The notes below the pieces were generated by a model, which worked only from the letters and a program-made list of their open reading frames with translations, was not told the origin of the DNA and made no database searches. Source: Methylococcus mesophilus (lineage in GTDB: Bacteria > Pseudomonadota > Gammaproteobacteria > Methylococcales > Methylococcaceae). From it: DNA of 64,000 bases. Shown one piece after another: positions 45,087 through 54,900 of the stretch. Numbering within the stretch: the stretch's first letter is position 1; each line of letters opens with the position of its first letter. Made by a program: the position numbers and the translations under genes. Location of the stretch: contig NZ_CP110921.1 in NCBI RefSeq assembly GCF_026247885.1, positions 806,001 through 870,000 on the forward strand, written 5' to 3'.

Positions 45087-46115
45087 TTAGTCCGAAACGG
45101 ACATAGAGTCTGCGGTTAAAAATGTGTCTGCAAACTGATCTGGCGTCAGGTAAGCCAACGAACTGTGGGGGCGTTGCTCATTGTATTCCCGACGCCACTC
45201 CTCAATGACTTGGCGAGCATGGCGCATCGAGACGAACCAATGCTCGTTCAGGCATTCATCCCGGAATTTGCCGTTGAAGCTTTCGATGTAGGCGTTCTGC
45301 TGTGGCTTACCTGGCTGGATGAAGCTCAAGCACAGTCCTTGGCTATCGGCCCATTCATCCAAAGCCTTGCCGGCAAACTCGGGGCCGTTGTCGACGGTGA
45401 CTGATTTGGGCAATCCGCGGATCTCTGCCAGCCGTTGCAGCACACCGACTACACGTCTGCCAGGCAGCGAAGTATCGACTTCGATGGCCAAGCACTGCTT
45501 CGTGAAGTCATCGACGATATTCAGGCACCGCAGCCGCCGACCATCGGCCAAACCGTCCGAAACATAGTCCATAGACCAACTCTCGTTAGGCGCCGATGGC
45601 GCGACCTTGATTTGGCGCTCCACGCCGGCAATGCGCTTCCGCTTTCGTTTGCGGACCATCAGGCCGGCCTCGTGATACACGCGATAGGTGCGCTTTCGGT
45701 TGATTTCCCAACCCTCTCGGCAAAGTAGCACGTGCAGCCGGCGATACCCATAGCGCCGCTTCTGCGCTGCCAATTCGCACAGTCGTTCCTTGAGCTCCTG
45801 GTCTGCTGGCCGCTTAGCTTCGTAGCGATACAGCGACCGAGAAATACCGATCAGCCCACAAGCCCGCGTGACGCCCATCTGGTGCTTTGTCATCAGATGG
45901 GAGACCGCCGCCCTCTTGGCTTGTGGGCTTACCACTTTCGGCCTACAACCTCTTTCAACGCAGCATTGTCCAGCATCGCCTCCGCCAGCAGGCGCTTGAG
46001 CCGGGCATTCTCGGTCTCCAGTGCCTTGAGCCGCTGCGCATCCGACACTGTCAGGCCGCCGTATTTCGCTTTCCAGTTGTAGTACGTCGCCTCGCTGAGC
46101 CCGTGCTTGCGGCAC
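45087..46115 (-). CDS. IS3-family transposase OrfB (made as OrfAB by frameshift)
   Basis: The integrase-like catalytic part of the transposase. DDE residues are visible in WSMDYVSDGL, VDNGPEFAGKAL and NAYIESFNGKFRDECL. Ahead of them is the usual HTH_21 segment (KRRYGYRRLHVLLCREGW). The true reading joins orfA near 45947 by a -1 shift around GTTGTAGGCCGAAAG, so the first ~56 codons of this frame, which lie opposite orfA, are probably not used. It ends 16 bp from the left terminal repeat. Confidence 0.9.
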   Translation of the reverse strand: MPQARAQRGDVLQLESEIRRPDSVGCAAAQGTGDRECPAQAPAGGGDAGQCCVERGCRPKVVSPQAKRAAVSHLMTKHQMGVTRACGLIGISRSLYRYEAKRPADQELKERLCELAAQKRRYGYRRLHVLLCREGWEINRKRTYRVYHEAGLMVRKRKRKRIAGVERQIKVAPSAPNESWSMDYVSDGLADGRRLRCLNIVDDFTKQCLAIEVDTSLPGRRVVGVLQRLAEIRGLPKSVTVDNGPEFAGKALDEWADSQGLCLSFIQPGKPQQNAYIESFNGKFRDECLNEHWFVSMRHARQVIEEWRREYNEQRPHSSLAYLTPDQFADTFLTADSMSVSD

Positions 46116-46192
46116 AGCTCCGCTACTTTTAGGCCGGCTTCGGCTTCCTTCAGGATGCCAATGATCTGTTCTTCGGTGAAACGCTTCTTCAT
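45929..46192 (-). CDS. IS3-family transposase OrfA (DNA-binding subunit)
   Basis: 87 residues: MKKRFTEEQIIGILKEAEAG and CRKHGLSEATYYNWKAKYGG form the transposase_8 helix-turn-helix; the second half is a leucine zipper (LKALETENARLKRLLAEAML). It recognises the element's inverted repeats and is fused to OrfB by programmed frameshifting. It ends in VVGRKW and stop just past the shift site. Confidence 0.92.
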   Translation of the reverse strand: MKKRFTEEQIIGILKEAEAGLKVAELCRKHGLSEATYYNWKAKYGGLTVSDAQRLKALETENARLKRLLAEAMLDNAALKEVVGRKW

Positions 46193-46489
46193 GCCGCCTC
46201 CTATCGAGGCAGACTCTACATCACGACCGGACTAATCTCGGGGAGCAGGTCACATCGACCAAGAAATCCTGCAAGGCGACCTATTCTTGCAATAAACCTG
46301 GCAATACGAACGGCAAGATCGACAAGAACGGATGCACGATAGGATCGACCTGTTGGCATCCCCCAATGAACCATTGCATGTCTAAGTCCCTCTGCGATCT
46401 ACCGCAGTACGCGGGACAATGCCTTTGTACCAATTGAGCCCAGGTAGGATTGGCTGAGATACGAAGCCTATCGATCATTGGGTGTGTGC

Positions 46490-46750
46490 CTACCGATTTC
46501 GACGCCAGTTTCCGGCCTGGCCGGGCGGAGTGACACCCGCGTCGCGATTGCTGCAATCGACGGGCAGCACCAACGAAATCACACTGCCGGTGGGAAAATA
46601 GGCATGGCGTATCGGATCGCCGGGGTTTCGCAGGACATTGGCCACTCCGAGTTCGACCGTCTCGCAATTCGCCAGTAAACGTTGACGGTTTTTCTCCGGG
46701 ATGGCGGCCAATAGACGATTGGTGGCGGGAACAACTTGGGTGTATGGCAC
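46490..46750 (-). pseudogene. Truncated Crp/Fnr-family regulator (N-terminal fragment)
   Basis: From GTG at 46750 (GGAGAG about eight bases upstream) the frame gives TNRLLAAIPEKNRQRLLANC and NPGDPIRHAYFPTGSVISLV, which match the start of the cyclic-nucleotide-binding-like fold of the complete regulator at 46913-47695. After about 60 residues (LVLPVD) it becomes unrelated and stops at 46490. The sensor core, dimer helix and HTH are missing. The decay lies beside the IS3 element. Confidence 0.65.
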
Positions 46751-46912
46751 GGCGGCTCTCCGGAAATCACTGGAAAACCCAGCCGGCGACACCAGGAGAG
46801 GATGCAATGTCGTCCCGACGCAGGGGGCCGAAGACACGGAGATGGACTCCCGCGTCTCAAAAACCTAGATTTATCCAAAAAATTCGCACCGTCTGTGCGT
46901 TGGCAGACAAAC

Positions 46913-47695
46913 CTACGCTGGATCGGGCTTAGGCGGACACGCTAAACGGATCGTCCCGAGGGTCGCCCTGCCGGGGGGGGGGAGCAGACGCTCGAATTCC
47001 GCTTTGACCACTTGGTAGCATTCGCACACCCGGGCTTCCAATCCCGGCCGGTCCAGCACCGCGATGTGGCCGCGGCTGTAATCAATCAATCCTGCTCGCT
47101 GCAATTTCCCAGCGGCTTCCGTCACGCCTTCACGGCGCACACCTAGCATATTGGCAATCAATTCCTGGGTCATGGTCAACTCGTTCCCGGGCAGCCGGTC
47201 CAGGCTGAGCAGCAGCCAGCGACAGAGTTGCTGGTCGATGGAATGATGCCGATTGCAGACCGCCGTCTGCGCCATCTGAGTCATCAGCGCCTGGGTATAG
47301 CGCAGCAACAAATCGTGCAATGCCCCGTTTCGGCATTCCCCCGAGCGGTCGAACTCCTGCATAAGGATGTGGGCCGGCAGCCGATATGCGTAGCCCGCAC
47401 TCTGCACGACGGCACGATTCGGCATGGTTGCACCGCCCATGAAGAGGGCAATACCGATGACGCCGTCGTTGCCGACCACGGCGATTTCAGCCGACGCGCC
47501 ATTTTCCATGACGTAAAGCTTGGAGACGATGCAAGTCGCAGGGAAATAGGCGTAACGCAACTGGCTCCCTGCCTCGTGAAGAACATGGCCGAGCGGCATT
47601 GGGATCAACTCAAGATGGGGCAAAAGGCGCTCGTATTCGGCTGCAGGTAGCGCATCGAGAAGGCGGTTTTGGCGAGGACTTTCCAGGTCGGTCAT
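46913..47695 (-). CDS. Crp/Fnr-family transcriptional regulator
   Basis: 260 residues. The N-terminal domain (NRLLDALPAAEYERLLPHLE, AYFPATCIVSKLYVM, EIAVVGNDGVIGIALFMGG) is the Crp-like sensor fold; the C-terminal winged helix is MTQELIANMLGVRREGVTEAAGKLQRAGLI. The four cysteines expected of an Fnr iron-sulfur sensor are not present in the right pattern, and cAMP contacts are not clear, so the signal is unknown. A run of ten G (46973-46982) lies in codons near the C-terminus; slippage there would change the tail. It is transcribed away from the glucan synthase and small stress genes and may control them. The start lacks a strong ribosome site. Confidence 0.88.
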   Translation of the reverse strand: MTDLESPRQNRLLDALPAAEYERLLPHLELIPMPLGHVLHEAGSQLRYAYFPATCIVSKLYVMENGASAEIAVVGNDGVIGIALFMGGATMPNRAVVQSAGYAYRLPAHILMQEFDRSGECRNGALHDLLLRYTQALMTQMAQTAVCNRHHSIDQQLCRWLLLSLDRLPGNELTMTQELIANMLGVRREGVTEAAGKLQRAGLIDYSRGHIAVLDRPGLEARVCECYQVVKAEFERLLPPPGRATLGTIRLACPPKPDPA

Positions 47696-48203
47696 AGGCA
47701 GCAGTCACATTTACCGATGGAGATCGAAGGCCTGCATCCGTGAGGCCAAGCGCAAAATTCCAGGTGATGCGATTCGCACGAAGCTCGTATTTCGACGTTA
47801 ATTAAAGCAACCCCATGGCGTTCTGCAAGGGGGCAAGCGGATATTTTCGTTGAGCATTCGAATAGTGTGGGATTCGCTGTGCGCGGCATAGCAAGAGGCG
47901 TTCAGCCCCGGAGCGGGAACAACCGCCAACCCGGCCATTCTTGTGGCCTGGAGGGGGAAGCCGCCTTGCCGGTTTCCCCAACGGGAATCCGGAAATCTAT
48001 CCGCGACAGCGGCTTACGTGCGTTACCGTACCGACGGCGCCTGATGTTGCGGTTAGGCTGCTTTCCAGTGACTGAAACGACAAGCAACGACTGACCGCAA
48101 AGCGCGCTCTTTCCGGGGATCACATCGGCATCGACGCCTCTCGAAGCCGCACAAACCGATACGGAGCGACGTAAGAACGCCGATCAACACCACAGACAAA
48201 CCC
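47696..48203. other. Intergenic region between the Crp/Fnr regulator and the coiled-coil gene
   Basis: 508 bp between divergent genes. The part at 47720-47870 is AT-richer and probably holds promoters and the regulator's target sites, but no clear TGTGA or TTGAT half-site pair was recognised. Short frames here have no recognisable product. Confidence 0.4.
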
Positions 48204-48491
48204 GTGAAAACAAAAGACGAGTATATAGAAAGCCTGGCTTCAGAACTGAAAGAGTGGAGCGCTCAGATTGATCTCTTGGCGGCCAAGGCGGAGAACGCCG
48301 CGGCAAATGTGAAGCTCAAGTACCTCGAAGAACTCGATGCCTTACGTGCCAAACAGCATGCGGCCGCTGAAAAGATGAAAGAGTTACAGGACGACAGCGG
48401 CGATGCGTGGGAGACGGTCAAAGAGACTGCGGATAGGGTCTGGGATGACCTGAGGACCGGCTTGGCCAACGCTGTCTCCAAGCTCAAATAA
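48204..48491 (+). CDS. Coiled-coil stress protein of the sll1863 type
   Basis: 95 residues from GTG at 48204, almost wholly helical: EYIESLASELKEWSAQIDLL, AENAAANVKLKYLEELDALR, then AWETVKETADRVWDDLRTGL. Heptad patterns run through most of the length; no membrane segment. Proteins of this kind are found beside small membrane proteins in stress-induced gene sets of proteobacteria and cyanobacteria. The precise role is unknown. The neighbours (Crp/Fnr, ndvB, lmo0937-type proteins) fit a stress/envelope role. Confidence 0.7.
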   Translation: MKTKDEYIESLASELKEWSAQIDLLAAKAENAAANVKLKYLEELDALRAKQHAAAEKMKELQDDSGDAWETVKETADRVWDDLRTGLANAVSKLK

Positions 48492-48934
48492 GCCAATGGC
48501 GGCGCCTCGCAAGCGCAGCCTTTCGGCTCAGCGGGACAAATTGCTGCGCCAAGGGCGGAACCCCAGCCCTGATTCGGTTTCCCTTACCTGAAAGGCGTTG
48601 CCTTTCTTTATGGCTCGTCCCACGCCTCAGCAGTCTGTCCTGAACCTGTCGAAGCCGCCGGGATCGGAGGAAATAAAAGAAATCCCTACTCCCGCCCGGT
48701 GCCAAGGTTCCGGGGACGGCCGACAGCGACCTTCTGTTCGATACCGTACAGACCACGCGCGACCCTGCCACTAATTTGTTCTTTCACTTAGAACCTGTCT
48801 CAGGAGGCTGCTCGCCCTGAGATATGGAAAGGTTTCTTCAGCCTACTGGAGAGGCGCCTAAGCCGGTCGCTTAGGCTCTCTGCTCAATCGAATGCAGCCG
48901 ACTGACAGCTTTTTGTTTGGGCTCGGAGCAAACC
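48492..48934. other. Intergenic region before the glucan synthase
   Basis: About 440 bp without a supported gene. It includes TCCTGAACCTGTCGAA (48638-48653), a form of a short repeat common in many proteobacterial genomes, and a GC-rich block at 48690-48730. The last 50 bases supply the ndvB ribosome site. No clear promoter was recognised. Confidence 0.4.
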
Positions 48935-51900
48935 ATGTTGAAAAGGCCAGAACGAAGGCGGCCCGCTAGAGTGGAGCATCCGGGGGGAGATGAGACACCC
49001 ATACGGTTCGAGCTGTTCAGCGCCGAACGGCTCGAACAACATGCCGTGAGTTTGGCGCAAGCGCAAAAAATCAGTAGTCGCAAGGAAGGACGGAAACTGA
49101 TCCCGAGGGTGCGCGAGAATTCCCGGGTGTTGCTTGCAGCCTATAAAGCCGTCGCCAAGGCGGTGCGCGAGCAACACGCCATCACGCCGGCCGAGGAGTG
49201 GCTCCTCGATAATTTTCATGTAGTCGAAGAGCAGGTCATCGACAACCATGTCGACTTGCCCGAAAGCTACTACCGGGAACTGCCCAAGTTGGCCGAAGGC
49301 ATTCTCGCCGGCTATCCCCGCGTCTACGGCATCGCCTGGGCCTTGACGGCCCATACGGACAGCCGCTTCGCCCCGGAGTTGCTTACGCTGTTCGTGCGGG
49401 CGTACCAAACCATCGAGCCCCTCACGCTCGGTGAACTCTGGGCGATACCGAGTACTCTACGGGTCCTGCTGGTCGAAAATCTTCGCCGTCTGGCCGTTCG
49501 CATCATGCGTTCCCAAACCGCCCGTCGAGCGGCGGATGAATTCGTTGATCAGGTCGAACGAATCGCCGCTCAATCCGATACGCCTGACCAGGCGCTTCCC
49601 GCGGCGGTATTACCCGCCCCCCCGCTGCGTCAGGCGTACGCCGTCCAGATCCTGCAGCGTTTGCACGACCCGCATCCGGGCGCAGCGCTCTCCCTCGATT
49701 TTCTGAATGACTGGCTCAACGAGCAAGGCGTCAGCCTCGATGAGATCGTGCATCGGGAACACGCCGATCAAGTCGCCGATAACCTGACGGTCCGTAACAT
49801 TATCACCAGCATGCGCGCCATCTCTGCGTTCGAGTGGCCCCAATTCGTCGAGGACGTCAGCCTGGTGGATAAGTGCCTGCGCGCTCACGATGGCTACGGT
49901 GCGATGGACTTCCTGACCCGTGATCGTTACCGCCACGCGATCGAGGATCTCGCCAGACGCTCGCCGCATTCGGAGGTGGAGATCGCTCGCAGGGTGATCG
50001 ACAAGGTCCAGCGCTTCAGCGAGCACGCTACGACCGACGAACGACAACAGGAACCGGGCTACTATTTGATCAGTGCCGGCCGGTACGCGTTCGAACGGGA
50101 AGTGGATTATCGGCCGTCGTTGAAACAACGGCTGTTGCGCGCCTATATGGCCCACGCGGGGCTCGCTTATGTGGGGAGTCTCGGGGGGTTGACCCTGTTG
50201 CTGCTCTCACTTCCTTTACGCGCGAGCTTCACGGCGGGGCTTAGCGAATTTGAGCTGTTCTTGCTCGCGCTGTTCGGCGCATTTCCCGCCTCGGATATCG
50301 CCGTGGGCCTGGTGAACCGGCTCATGATTGCGAGTCTGCCGCCGCGTCACCTGCCGCGGCTCGAACTGAAGGACGGCGTGCCCGAGAGGCTGAGCACGTT
50401 CGTCGTCGTACCGACGATGTTCGTCAACGAGGCCGGAATTAAGGAGCAGGTCGAGCAGATGGAAATCCGCTATCTGTCCAATCCGGACGGCCAGGTGCGC
50501 TTTGCCCTGTTGTCCGATTGGGCGGACGCAGAGGAGGAAACGATGCCGAACGATGACCGGCTGCTAAGTGTAGCCGCTGCCTCGGTGGCCGCGCTCAACG
50601 CCAAGTACGGAGAACAACGATTCTTTGTATTCCACCGCAAACGGTTGTGGAATCCATGCGAAGGCAAGTGGATGGGGTGGGAGCGCAAACGCGGCAAGCT
50701 GCACGAGTTCAACCGTCTGTTGCGTGGCGCCGCCGATACTTCTTTTCTCCCGATCGGCGGCAAGCCGGCCGCCGCACCGCCCGGTGTCCGTTATGTCATT
50801 ACCCTTGATGCCGACACGAAGCTGCCTATGGGCGTCGTGCCGCAATTGGTGGGCGTGGCCGCCCATCCGCTGAACCGGCCGGTGTTCGATCCGGCTACCC
50901 AATGTGTTGTCGAAGGCTACGGCATCCTCCAACCCCGCGTGACACCGACCCTGCCGCAGCGGCTGGAGCGCTCGATGTTTCACCAGATTTTTGCCGGCGC
51001 CTCCGGTACGGACGCCTACGCCAGCGAAGTATCCGAACTTTATCAGGACCTGTTCGCACTCGGTACTTACAGCGGTAAGGGCCTGTATCACGTAGACACC
51101 TTCGAAGCCGCGCTGGCCCTGCGCGTACCGGACAACACCCAGCTTAGTCATGACTTGTTCGAGAGCGTATTCGCGCGTTGTGCGCTGGTGAGCGATATCG
51201 AGTTTTTCGAGGAATTTCCTTCCCACACCGAGGTCGCAGCATCGCGCGAGCACCGTTGGGCGCGCGGCGATTGGCAGTTGTTACCGTGGATCTTTGGCGC
51301 TCGCGGCAAGGGTATGCCCATGATCGGACGCTGGAAGATGCTCGACAATTTGCGGCGATCTCTCTCGGCCCCTGGGACCTTGTGTGCATTGATCACAGTC
51401 TGGGCCATCCCGAATGCACCGCAGTCGATCCTAATCGGGTTCGTGCTGACGGCGCTGGCCTTTCCCGCGATTCTGGCGACCGCCAGTGGGTTCAGGTCGC
51501 CCCGTCGCGGTATATCGCTGGGCACCCATCTGCGGGCGGCGGGAGAGGATGTGCTATGGGCAATTGGCAACAGCCTGGTGGCGCTGACCTTGCTCGCGCA
51601 ACACGCTTGGCTGATGGTGGACGCCATCGTCAGTACCCTGGTGCGGCTATTCATTACCCGGCGCCAATTGCTGAAGTGGGTCACCGCCCTGCAGGCAAAG
51701 ACAGCGGCAGGTCACGCTCTCACAAACCTCATCCGGCCCCTGCGCAACTCGTCGACGATCGTCATGGGTGCCGGCGCCGTGGTGCTGTTTTTCAATCCGG
51801 CCGGCATCGAGGACGCTGCGCCGTTCCTGCTGTTATGGTGGCTGGCACCGGTCGCCGCCCGCGCGTTGAGCCTCCCGCCCAGACTGGATCGGGCAGAATG

Positions 51901-54900
51901 CCTGGAGCCTCGGGATAGCGTGCAATTGCGTTTGATCGGAAGGCGGATCTGGCGCTTTTTCACTACCTTCGTGACGGCGGAAGAGAACCATTTGCCGCCG
52001 GATAATTTTCAGGAGGACCCGCTACCCGTTATCGCCCATCGCAGTTCGCCCACCAATTTCGGCCTCTATCTATTGTCCGTCGTGGCCGCCCGTGATTTCG
52101 GCTGGCTCGGGCTGATAGACACCGTCGACCGGATCGAAGCCACGCTGACAACACTCGCCGCGCTGCCGCGTCTGCACGGCCACTACTACAACTGGTACGA
52201 CACCCGCGATCTGCACCTGCTGGAACCCCGCTATGTGTCGACCGTGGACAGCGGCAACCTGGCGGGGCATCTACTCGCGCTGGCCGAGGCGTGCCGGGAA
52301 ACGCTGAAGCGACCGCTCGCGTTCTCCATCGCGTTGACCGGCCTTTTGGATACCCATCAACTGCTCACGGCCGCGCTTGCAAAAATCAGCGACGATAGGC
52401 GTACGCTCACCGTGACGCTGAAAGAGTTGCGACAAAAAGTAGGCGTCCTCGGGGACCTTTTGGGAAGCCATCCTGCTGACCCGGCCGGCTGGAGCCTGTT
52501 ATGGCGGCAGTCGACACTCTGCGCCGACACGCTGCTGGACCTGGCACGTGCCTATGCCGCCGAACGCGGCGACGCGGGCGACAGCGAAGTGCTGGCGTGG
52601 GCTACGTTGCTGTGCGACGACATCCGCTCTCACGCGCGCGATGTCGATAGCCTGGTTCCCTGGATCCATTTCGCGGACCGCCTCGAAGCCGGGGCGGAAT
52701 CGGAATCGCCGTGCCCTCATCCTGTGGCGTTCCGGCAACAGATGACCCTGGAGACTCACCTGAGTGACCTCGCCGGCTGCTATGCCCTGGGCTTGGCCTG
52801 CCTTGAGGCATCGCCCGACGGACCCTTGGAACCCGGTGATCTGGACGCACTGGCGATGGCGCTGCGGAGCGCCGGAGAACGGGCCGAAGCGCTCACGGAC
52901 CGCCTGGAGAAGATGGCCGTACAGCTGGACACCTTGTTCCACGAAATGGATTTCCGCTTTCTTTATGAAACCGGACGCCACATGTTCGCACTCGGGTACC
53001 GTGTGGCGGAAGGTACCCTCGATCCCAGCTATTACGATCTGCTTGCCTCCGAGGCTCGCCTCTCCAGTTTCGTCGCGATCGCCAAGCGCGATGTGCCGAG
53101 CACGCACTGGTTCCACCTCGGCCGCCGGGTGACACGCGCCGCGCATGGTACGGTGCTGCTGTCGTGGTCGGGGTCGATGTTCGAATACCTGATGCCTTCC
53201 CTGGTGACCTTTACCCCACGTTACAGCCTGCTCGATCAGACCTGCCGCCTGGTGGTCAAACGACAGATCGAATATGGCAAAGAACGGGGCGTGCCGTGGG
53301 GCGTGTCGGAGTCGGCTTTCAACGGCCGCGACCTCTCCTTCATCTATCAATACGCCGCATTTGGCGTACCCGGCCTGGGGATGAAGCGAGGCCTCGGAGA
53401 AGAGCTGGTGATTGCTCCCTACGCCACTGCCTTGGCCGCGATGTACCTCCCGCATGCCGCCGTGGAAAACTTCGAGCGTTTGGAAAAGGAGGGCGCATTG
53501 GGCCGCTTCGGCTTCTATGAAGCGCTCGATTTCACCCCGATCCGGCTTGCGGAGGGCCAGCGCTTCGCGATGGTGCGTTGCTACATGGCCCACCACCAGG
53601 GCATGTCCCTGGTGGCCTTCTCCAATGTGGTGCATGACGGGGCAATGCGCCATCGCTTCCACCGCGCGCCACTGATCCAGGCGGCCGACTTGTTGCTGCA
53701 GGAGCGCATCCCGCGGGGCGCGGATACCCGCTGTATGCCGCTTCTCCAGGTGCTTTCCGAAGTCAAGGAATCCGTGCAACCCCCGGTCCGGCGCGTGCCT
53801 TCCCCCACGTCTTCGATCCCTTCGGCGCATCTGCTGTCCAACGGCCGTTACGCGGTGATGATAACCGCCTCCGGATCGGGCTACAGCCTATGGCAAAACT
53901 TGGCGGTGACGCGCTGGCGCGAAGACGTGACGCGGGATGCCTGGGGCAGTTATATCTATCTGCGCGATGCAGCGAGCGGCCAGGTGTGGTCAGCCGGGTA
54001 CCAGCCGACGGCGGCAGCTCCCGACCATTATGAGGTGGTCTTTCTCGAAGACCGTGCCCGTATCACCCGCACGGACGGCAGCATGGTCAGTACCCTGGAG
54101 ATTGTCGTGTCGCCCGAGGACGATGCGGAAATCCGTCGCTTGAGTTTGACCAATAATGGGGCACTCGCTCGGGAAATCGAAATCACCTCCTATGCGGAAG
54201 TCGTACTCGCACCCTTTCCTGCGGACATCGCACATCCGGCTTTTTCCAATCTGTTCGTCCACACCGAGTATCTGCCCCAGGCGCATGGGTTGATCGCGCA
54301 GCGGCGCCAGCGCGCAGCCGGCGACCCGAAAATCTGGGCAGCCCACCTGCTGGCCGATGGCCGAACCGGTGACGGGCTCCAATACGAAACCGACCGGGCC
54401 CGCTTCGTCGGACGTGGACAAACGTTGCGTGAACCGATTGCGGTGATGGACGGGCGTCCCCTGACCAACACCGTTGGCGCCGTCCTCGATCCGATATTCA
54501 GTCTGCGCACACGGGTTCGGATTGCCGCAGGTGCAACCGAACACGTGACGTTCACGACCCTGGTCGCCGCGTCACGCCAGGCAGTGGAGGATGCCGCCGA
54601 CAAATACCACAGCGTGGCTGCGTGGGACCGGGTGTCCGCCCAGGCGTGGACGCACGCTCATGTCCAGCTGCATCATCTGCGAACCAAGCCGGACGAGGCC
54701 CAGCTGTTTCAAAACCTGGCTAACCGCCTGCTCTATGCCGATCCCTCGCTGCGGCCGGCCGGCAAGTTGATGCAGATGAATACCTTGGACCGCGCCGGGC
54801 TGTGGCGGCACGGTATCTCGGGAGATCGGCCGATCGCGTTGCTGAGCGTCACGCAGCCTGAAGACCGGACCATCGTCGAACAATTGTTGCGTGCCCACGA

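Larger units (their letters stand above)
45071..46252 (-). mobile_element. IS3-family insertion sequence, IS407-like group
   Basis: A 1,182-bp element with matching terminal inverted repeats: TGACCTGCTCCCCGA at the left end (45071-45085) and its complement at the right end (46238-46252), continuing with TTAGTCCG on both sides. The four bases CATC flank both ends (45067-45070 and 46253-46256), the 4-bp target duplication expected for the IS407 group. It carries two overlapping frames on the minus strand with intact catalytic residues, so it may still be mobile and the insertion looks recent. Confidence 0.93.
45054..46437 (+). pseudogene. Small cysteine-rich frame split by the IS3-family element
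   Basis: If the insertion 45071-46252 and one copy of the CATC duplication are removed, a frame from ATG at 45054 runs on to TGA at 46435-46437: 65 residues with eight cysteines (ending GSTCWHPPMNHC, KSLCDLPQYAGQC). The same frame is open upstream back to 44940 with two more cysteines, so the real start may be earlier. The cysteine spacing suggests a metal-binding or disulfide-rich small protein. No family recognised; it is inactive in the present arrangement. Confidence 0.45.

Noticed and set aside
45165-46132. Plus-strand frames inside the IS3-family element
   Set aside because: They are shadows of the intact transposase frames on the minus strand.
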